From: CAZDAM01 sp964503595 | GTDB taxonomy: Bacteria > Muiribacteriota > UBA6191 | Reading direction: 5' to 3' | Length of the DNA stretch: 64,000 bases | Assembly: GCA_964503595.1 (NCBI GenBank) | Contig: CAZDAM010000004.1 | Span: 9,079 to 73,078, forward strand | Shown here: piece by piece, positions 58,891 through 64,000 of the stretch | How positions within the stretch are numbered: the first letter of the stretch is position 1 | Layout: the number at the start of each line of letters is the position of its first letter | Made by a program: the position numbers and the translations under genes | Notes under the pieces: generated by a model | Told to the model about the DNA's origin: nothing | Databases searched by the model: none | The model's input: only the letters and a program-made list of their open reading frames with translations

Positions 58891-60279
58891 TTACTGTTCC
58901 AGAGACTGAAAGGCCCTGGCTTTCTGAATTGCCTGACGGATATGGGTCTGCACGCCCAGATCCATATCAAGTCTTTGCATGGCGGTTTGCAGCTGACTTT
59001 CTTCGGCCTGGATCAGGCGGGTAGAAACCTCAACGGTATCAGAGCTTTGCTGTCCCAGGGTCATACCCCGGACCATGTCTTCCAGATCGGAGGCAAGCAC
59101 ACGACTGAGGGCGGTATCATTTGCCAGGCGCTCGCGCTGGCTGGAAAAGAGGTATTTCAGCATCTCAGGGCCGGTTTTGACGATTTCCTGATATTCCTTC
59201 TCACCAGGAACAAAGCGGGTTCCCAGCTCTACGGTATAGGAAAGGACTCCATATTCTCCGTAGAGAAAATCATCGGTATCACCAGCGGAAGGATAGAGAC
59301 CGGAGGACTGCATGCCGCGGTAGCCCATGATGTCAGCCATTTCCTGGCCATGACGGCTGAAAATTTCTTCATCCTTGGTGGCAATGCGATCCGTATAGGA
59401 CCAGGGCCAGAGCACAAGTTCGCTGTAAGAGTGAAAGGAGGTCGCGGCGACAAAATTATATTTTTCGACCAGGGAGCGCACGGCCTGATTCTCGACCTCG
59501 GACATGGCGCATGGTCCCATGTAGGTATCTGATCCGGACCAGGTGGAAGCTCCGGAAACTCCCCATTTGTAGGAGTAGTTGCGGTTGTTGTCGACCCCAA
59601 CGCCACCACTTTCATTGGGTTTTCGGTTCTTGCGCCACATGGGTTTCTTGTTCCGGCTGTAGATTGAGCCATCCACGTTGAGCATGGGGACAACAACAAA
59701 GACGCTTGTATCCATCAGCTGGGTGACTTTTTCGTCCTTGCCGTACTGATTCAGCATTTCCTTGAGGAAGGCCAGGGGAACTTCGACAGAGATCCATTCG
59801 CGGGCATGGTGAGAGCCGACAACAAAATAGGCGGGTTTGCCTTCACCGGATCCTGTTTTCAGTTCCATGGCATAAATTGGATTTCCCTCATGGGTGGTTC
59901 CGGCGGCAAACAGGTTGGCTTTGTCAGGATGGGCCAAGGCCAGTTCCTTGAGCTCCGCTTCCATCTCTTCGAAGGTGTGATACACCCCAAGAGGGTTGTC
60001 AGATCTTGTTTCCAGGGCAGCTTCAAACTGCTTTTCGGCATCCTTCATGACCAGGGTGGACGTGCGTGTGATGTCTCCGTGAAGCCCTGAGCGGGTCATG
60101 AGCTTTAAGCGGGTTGGGCCATCAAGAAGAATATCAATGCCTTCCGGAGTGCGGGCCATATAGTCAATCCTGAGCTCGGACAGCATTTTCCAGTTTTCAG
60201 GGGTATTGGGGATGCGAACAATGTCGGCAGCCTGGGCCAGTCCACTTAATAGCAGCCCGGCAAAAATCAGTTTTTTCAT
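58891..60279 (-). CDS. Secreted M14 zinc carboxypeptidase
   Basis: The 462-residue product has a signal peptide (MKKLIFAGLLLSGLAQA before AD). The M14 zinc and catalytic residues are in place: HHAREWIS near 160 (HxxE), NVDGSIYSRN, NNRNYSYKWG (substrate Arg), TSFHSYSELVLWPW (zinc His) and YTVELGTRF (catalytic Glu). The layout is like the carboxypeptidase A/T group, which removes C-terminal residues from peptides outside the cell. A C-terminal 100-residue helical extension follows the catalytic part. I chose ATG 60279, with GGAGG in front; a longer frame from 60300 has no such site. A promoter TTGACA-16-TAAGCT is possible. Confidence 0.9.
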   Translation of the reverse strand: MKKLIFAGLLLSGLAQAADIVRIPNTPENWKMLSELRIDYMARTPEGIDILLDGPTRLKLMTRSGLHGDITRTSTLVMKDAEKQFEAALETRSDNPLGVYHTFEEMEAELKELALAHPDKANLFAAGTTHEGNPIYAMELKTGSGEGKPAYFVVGSHHAREWISVEVPLAFLKEMLNQYGKDEKVTQLMDTSVFVVVPMLNVDGSIYSRNKKPMWRKNRKPNESGGVGVDNNRNYSYKWGVSGASTWSGSDTYMGPCAMSEVENQAVRSLVEKYNFVAATSFHSYSELVLWPWSYTDRIATKDEEIFSRHGQEMADIMGYRGMQSSGLYPSAGDTDDFLYGEYGVLSYTVELGTRFVPGEKEYQEIVKTGPEMLKYLFSSQRERLANDTALSRVLASDLEDMVRGMTLGQQSSDTVEVSTRLIQAEESQLQTAMQRLDMDLGVQTHIRQAIQKARAFQSLEQ

Positions 60280-60309
60280 GCCATCCTCCAGACGAAGCAA
60301 GTGGAGAGA

Positions 60310-60337
60310 AGCTTAAGGGATTTTTTCTGCCTGTCAA
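60310..60337 (-). promoter_or_regulatory. Possible promoter of the M14 carboxypeptidase gene
   Basis: On the minus strand TTGACA (60337-60332) is a perfect -35 box, but the -10 at 16 bases is poor (TAAGCT, 60315-60310). The leader would be about 25 bases and include GGAGG. Confidence 0.45.
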
Positions 60338-60356
60338 GAGGCGGGAGGAGTCATGT

Positions 60357-60371
60357 TATCTTGCTCCCATG
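60357..60371 (+). promoter_or_regulatory. Possible -10 box of the phytase-like gene, leaderless arrangement
   Basis: TATCTT (60357-60362), six bases, ATG (60369). There is no strong -35 box at 17 bases and no ribosome binding site in the six bases. Confidence 0.35.
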
Positions 60372-61277
60372 TTTCGCTTTCTGTTGCTTGCAAATCTCCT
60401 GTTTTCGCTTTCCTTTGCCCGCGAATGTGGGCATGTTGCGACTCACCTGATTGATGTGGACTCCTTTGGGGGTCGGGTTGATCTTTCCGGTCTGACTCTG
60501 CGCGGAGGAAGGCTGTTCAGCATTTCCGATCTGTCTTATCAGAACGATATCCTGGAAATTGTCATTCGCAAAGAAGGGGGAGCCTGGCTTCGGGTGGCTC
60601 AGGCAGTTGATGGGGAATGGTTGCTGGATTTCGCGAAAAGAACAGAGAAGATGGGTCGGGTTGATTTTGAGGGTATCTGCCATTTCGGAAATGAATTCTG
60701 GATTGCTTCGGAAAGTACCCGCTCGGTGCTGAAGGTCAATGTCAAAGGAGAGGTTGAAGAGCTGATCCCTGATTTTGCCGGATTTCACAGAAACTCCATG
60801 ATGCCGTTTTCCGGGATTGTGAACGCCGGACTGGAGGCGATTGCCTGTGATGAAGAGAGTGGAAGGCTCTGGGTTTTCAATGAGAGACAGTTTCGGATGG
60901 CCTATGAGGTCCATCCTGGGACGGGAAGAATTTTTCATCAGTTCGATGTGCCCGCGGCGGCCGATCTTCCCCGCTACTCCCAGGGAAGCTGGATGTATCC
61001 CGATTTTGCCGGCGCTGACTTTGATTCCGGTTATCTTTACCTGTTGGAGCGCAATGGTCGCCGGATTCTGAAGGTGGATCCGGAAAGTTTTGCGACGGTG
61101 GACAGCTGTTCTTATGCCCATGTGGAAGATGGGATGTATCAGGAAAAAGGCCCTTTCGGAGTGGCGGAAGGTCTGGCTGTTCAGGATAGACAGGTTTATG
61201 TGGTGCTGGATACGAATGGAAGCAGGCAAAAAAGTGCTGAAGATACGCGACCTGCACTCTTTCAGTTGGTGTTTTAA
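60369..61277 (+). CDS. Secreted esterase-like phytase-domain protein
   Basis: The 302-residue product has a signal peptide (MFRFLLLANLLFSLSFA) and a beta-propeller-like sequence: LTLRGGRLFSISD, DFEGICHFGNEFWIASES, NAGLEAIACDEESGRLWVFNE, and DFDSGYLYLLERNGRRILKVD. This order matches the esterase-like activity of phytase domain family (PF13449-type). Activity on phytate is shown for few members. Calcium-type acidic residues recur at the repeat turns. Single-gene unit between the carboxypeptidase and the giant gene at the right edge. It probably acts outside the cytoplasm. Confidence 0.75.
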   Translation: MFRFLLLANLLFSLSFARECGHVATHLIDVDSFGGRVDLSGLTLRGGRLFSISDLSYQNDILEIVIRKEGGAWLRVAQAVDGEWLLDFAKRTEKMGRVDFEGICHFGNEFWIASESTRSVLKVNVKGEVEELIPDFAGFHRNSMMPFSGIVNAGLEAIACDEESGRLWVFNERQFRMAYEVHPGTGRIFHQFDVPAAADLPRYSQGSWMYPDFAGADFDSGYLYLLERNGRRILKVDPESFATVDSCSYAHVEDGMYQEKGPFGVAEGLAVQDRQVYVVLDTNGSRQKSAEDTRPALFQLVF

Positions 61278-61364
61278 CGATCATCTAGGATAGAATAAGC
61301 GGCTCGGCTAAATCTAACCGGAGTTTCACCTCAGGGGGCTTTCTTCTGAGTTGATTTTGTGTTT

Positions 61365-64000
61365 ATGCGCAAATTGCTTTTATTCTTGCCATTCATTCTT
61401 CTGTCGATGATTTCGGCTTCCCGTATTGCCATAAAGCCGGTGCCGCATCAGGAAATCAGTGCAGACTGGGCACTGGTGGATGGACTCTGGAGAGCTCGTT
61501 CCGAGATGCCGCTTCAGCCGATTGCCAGGGTAGGGGGGCTGTCTTCAGGTACTGTATCGGGTGCCCAGGGGTTTTACCGCCTGAGTAAAAAGGGTCTTCA
61601 GGCTCTTGCTCCGGTGCAGGATGGTCCCTATCGAATCACTTTACAAAAACCGGGCTTTGCCCTGATTCAGCCAGGGCTTGCAAATGCGGTTGCCGTGACC
61701 AGTCTTAACCTGTCCGGAATCAGGGCCATCTGGTTTCTGGAGCCTTCTTCCCGAAAATGGCAGGTGTATCGTCCAGAGGGGTTCTACCTTCCGGAAGAAG
61801 CCCGTCTTGAGATTCTGCCAGCAGGATGGCCTGTGTACGTGGAAGCCGTTCAGCCTCAGGCTGCTTTTGAGGTTTTGGGCTATCAGAAGAGCTTTGTGCT
61901 TGAAGGTGGGGCACGTGGCCGGAGTGTGGCTCCGGAACTTTCCTTCAGCCCGGTGCAGGTCCAAAGGGTTGGCCAGTTGTGGCCCCAGCTGCAAGGAGAT
62001 GTCCTCAGCCCCGGGCCTTTGGATCAGTTGACTTTTGGGGTTCATGTTTCACCGGGAATGCTGAAAAATCTGCGGCTTGAAGTTGCGGCTCAAGCTGGAT
62101 CCCAAGAGACTGTCATTGCGGGAAGTTTGCTTTCTTCTTCTTTGCACCGGGAAATTCCCCTGTATCTTGATGGTCTGAATACGACCGCGATTGTGGCCCG
62201 CCTGATTCGAAATGATGTGGTTCTTCTGAAAAAGGTTTATCAGATTCAGAAGAGGGATACAGCCGGATTTTCTCCTTCAGAAGCCCTTTACTCCATGCTG
62301 AAGAGGGGCGAAGCCCAGGCTCGTGTCCGGCCCTCGATCGCAACGGTGGAAACTGCTTTTGCCGGAGCTGAATCAGAGTTTTCGCTTGGAGATATCCAGA
62401 AAATCAGAATCGGATTGAGCGGCAGTGATTTCTCCCCCATCAGCCAGACTGTATCGGCATCGGTCACCCGGGTTGTTCTTGATGTTCCCTATGGAGAAAA
62501 CCGGCAGATTCAGGTGGATTATCTGGACAGCTTTGATGCTGTAATCTATCGCGGAACCCAGACGGTGAATGCGACCACAACCGTTGCGGCCCTCAGTTTG
62601 AACTCGGCTCCCACAGAGCTTCCCGAACTGTTTGCTTCCTATCCTTCGGGATATTTTGCCCTGCCTTTCGAGGCTGCCTTCAATGTGTCGGAAGGAGAGA
62701 TTGTCTATACCCTGGATGGAAGCAATCCGAAATCTTCGGACACTGCTCAGGTGGCTTCTTCTTCTGTTGCTTTTCTGATTGAGGAAACCACCACGGTCAA
62801 GGCATTTGTCCGTACGGTCTCGAATCAGGAGGGCGGGGTTCGCTTCTTTTCCTATGTCAGGGAGCTTGTTCCTGAAGCTTCGCTTGCAGCAGATCCGCCG
62901 GAAAATCTCGATCTGCCCTATTTTGTGGATGATTTCATTCTGAGCATTTCCGGTAGCGGGGCTTCTGGTGAAAGAATCGTTCTTGCGAATCAGGAAAGCT
63001 TCCCTCTTCCATACAGTCTTCCCGTTGCCCAGAGTACGACTTTGAGCTTCAGACTTGAAAGTCCGCATGGTCTTCGTTCCCAGGACTACACTTATTCGTT
63101 TGAGCGGATTACGCTCCCTGAGCTTGAGCTTGCCTTTGAAACTCCTTCTGTAGATCAGTACTTTGCTGGAACCGGGGTTCTGAATCTGGATTCCACCATT
63201 GCCCAGAGCCGACTCTATTACACCCTGGATGACTCCACTCCGGATCTGAATAGTGCCTTTCTGGATTTGCCGGCCCAGCTTGAGCTTACCGAGAGCGTGA
63301 CCCTCAGGGGATTTCTACAGCATCCGTCCGGCTTTTCCGGAGCCGAGTTTGCCTATGGCTTTGTGAAAGCTCCATTCCCGGATCTGGAAGAGATTCCGGA
63401 TTTTCTCAGCACTGCCTATGAGGAGCCTGTCAGCTTTCCCCTGGTGCTTGACTCTTCTGTTGCCCTGAATCTTGTGACCGCTCCTTCATCCGGAGAACTT
63501 CTCTATGAAAACGGGCATCTGGTTTATGTCCCGGATCCTGGTTTCTTTGGTGCGGACGGATTTTTGCTTGAGCTTTTGCATCAGCCGACAGGGCTTTACC
63601 TCTTAAGTGGTACAGATATCGAAGTCGGAGCACGACCGAATACAGCTCCCGTTCTGGAGCCGATGGGTCCCCTGACAACCAATGAGGATACCTTTGTTCT
63701 GCTGCCAATCACTCTGAGCAATGAAGAGGATGATGTTCTGCAAACCAGCTATTCGGTAGATCCTTCCACTGCTGGGATTGTGACATCCGTTAACGGGGAG
63801 CCGGCATTTCTTCCGGCCCAGGATTTCAATGGTCTGGTCGAACTTGGAATTCAGGTTTGTGAAACTGAAACCGAGGAGCTTTATTGTGCTTCCACACTGG
63901 CTTCGATTGAAATTCTTCCGGTTGATGATGCTCCCTTGCTGGAACTGAGCACGGCTTCGGTGATCCTGGATCGCAATACCACAACCTCCATTTCCTTCAC
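61365..64000 (+). CDS. Giant secreted adhesin-like protein, N-terminal 878 residues (cut by window edge)
   Basis: I read this frame directly; it stays open from ATG 61365 to the window end with no stop. A signal peptide (MRKLLLFLPFILLSMISASR) begins it. Two repeats of the CHB_HEX_C type lie near residues 445-505 (VYTLDGSNPKSS) and 615-655 (LYYTLDDSTPDLNS). A cadherin-like tandem repeat begins near 758 (NTAPVLEPMGPLTTNEDTF). Such multi-domain proteins are surface adhesins or matrix proteins. No ribosome binding site precedes the ATG, so its start is less certain (GTG 61359 is possible). The rest is outside the window. Confidence 0.8.
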   Translation, partial: MRKLLLFLPFILLSMISASRIAIKPVPHQEISADWALVDGLWRARSEMPLQPIARVGGLSSGTVSGAQGFYRLSKKGLQALAPVQDGPYRITLQKPGFALIQPGLANAVAVTSLNLSGIRAIWFLEPSSRKWQVYRPEGFYLPEEARLEILPAGWPVYVEAVQPQAAFEVLGYQKSFVLEGGARGRSVAPELSFSPVQVQRVGQLWPQLQGDVLSPGPLDQLTFGVHVSPGMLKNLRLEVAAQAGSQETVIAGSLLSSSLHREIPLYLDGLNTTAIVARLIRNDVVLLKKVYQIQKRDTAGFSPSEALYSMLKRGEAQARVRPSIATVETAFAGAESEFSLGDIQKIRIGLSGSDFSPISQTVSASVTRVVLDVPYGENRQIQVDYLDSFDAVIYRGTQTVNATTTVAALSLNSAPTELPELFASYPSGYFALPFEAAFNVSEGEIVYTLDGSNPKSSDTAQVASSSVAFLIEETTTVKAFVRTVSNQEGGVRFFSYVRELVPEASLAADPPENLDLPYFVDDFILSISGSGASGERIVLANQESFPLPYSLPVAQSTTLSFRLESPHGLRSQDYTYSFERITLPELELAFETPSVDQYFAGTGVLNLDSTIAQSRLYYTLDDSTPDLNSAFLDLPAQLELTESVTLRGFLQHPSGFSGAEFAYGFVKAPFPDLEEIPDFLSTAYEEPVSFPLVLDSSVALNLVTAPSSGELLYENGHLVYVPDPGFFGADGFLLELLHQPTGLYLLSGTDIEVGARPNTAPVLEPMGPLTTNEDTFVLLPITLSNEEDDVLQTSYSVDPSTAGIVTSVNGEPAFLPAQDFNGLVELGIQVCETETEELYCASTLASIEILPVDDAPLLELSTASVILDRNTTTSISF

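Noticed and set aside
61290..61364. Possible riboswitch before the giant adhesin gene
   Set aside because: A -10-like TAGAAT would give a leader of about 70 bases, but I could not match it to a known riboswitch core.
1..64000. CRISPR arrays, prophage genes, insertion sequences, tRNA or rRNA genes
   Set aside because: No repeated spacer pattern, transposase, integrase, phage structural gene or RNA gene was seen on reading both strands; a faint tRNA could still be missed without a covariance search.

Overview
The window is 64 kb of a compact Gram-negative chromosome, roughly 50-53 % GC by eye. Envelope genes show a double membrane: an RND pump with its adaptor, outer-membrane barrel proteins with a C-terminal Phe, a lipobox protein, a Tsp/Prc protease and an RfaE2-type heptose nucleotidyltransferase. 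No rRNA, tRNA, CRISPR array, prophage or insertion sequence was seen. The lineage is uncertain. Long secreted TPR proteins, secreted nucleases and a secreted carboxypeptidase would suit a Bdellovibrionota/Oligoflexia-type or other deep proteobacterial lineage, but that is inference. A 100-N gap shows this is a draft assembly.

Layout. 1-1304 (-): DUF309, a small barrel-like protein and a DUF2157 membrane protein cut by the edge. 1360-8377 (+): bioY, a TPR/FG-GAP protein, a substrate-binding protein, a sirtuin without zinc cysteines and a Na+/H+ antiporter. 8374-13497 (-): tetR, a CPBP protease and an MFS-PlsC-ACP-AMP-ligase fusion, with a perfect operator overlapping the tetR promoter. 13613-23455 (+): an RDD protein, then pepP, a FapA-domain protein, a periplasmic cyclophilin, a MORN lipoprotein and two sugar epimerases. 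23527-24990 (+): an AlbA/ATPase protein that looks imported and whose tandem repeat broke the assembly. 25032-29526 (-): moxR, DUF58, BatA-like and FGE-like genes. 29662-33761 (+): RND adaptor and pump. 33742-35031 (-): CCA-type nucleotidyltransferase. 35136-35498 (+): orphan Hpt protein. 35495-38922 (-): two secreted nucleases and an outer-membrane channel whose start codon lies in a long hairpin. 39004-39381 (+): DUF1232. 39386-43740 (-): HEAT protein, tyrS, a degenerate phosphoribosyltransferase and a metallo-beta-lactamase-fold protein. 43834-44886 (+): a secreted Q/N/W/Y-rich protein. 45089-45652 (-): unknown gene. 45728-47668 (+): prc. 47681-58209 (-): a 1751-residue TPR protein, mutS, CPBP, mgtE and rfaE2. 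58324-58833 (+): nusB, ended by a strong two-way terminator. 58891-60279 (-): M14 carboxypeptidase. 60369-61277 (+): phytase-like secreted protein. 61365 to the edge (+): a giant adhesin-like gene.

Genes within operons commonly overlap by ATGA (1902, 4787, 5791, 12928, 21313, 26057, 27655, 30648, 41986, 48142), and several convergent genes overlap at their stops. No intergenic stretch exceeds about 200 bases.

The most notable regulatory pattern is that many operon-leading genes have a -10-like box followed by only 6-7 bases and then ATG, with no room for a ribosome binding site. This implies leaderless mRNAs. The best cases, with a -35 box at 17 bases, are tetR, the CCA enzyme and DUF1232. 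The other strongest leads are the lipid-remodelling fusion under TetR control, the start-codon hairpin at 36871-36947, an in-frame amber codon at 40255-40257 followed by 26 open codons, and the prion-like secreted protein.
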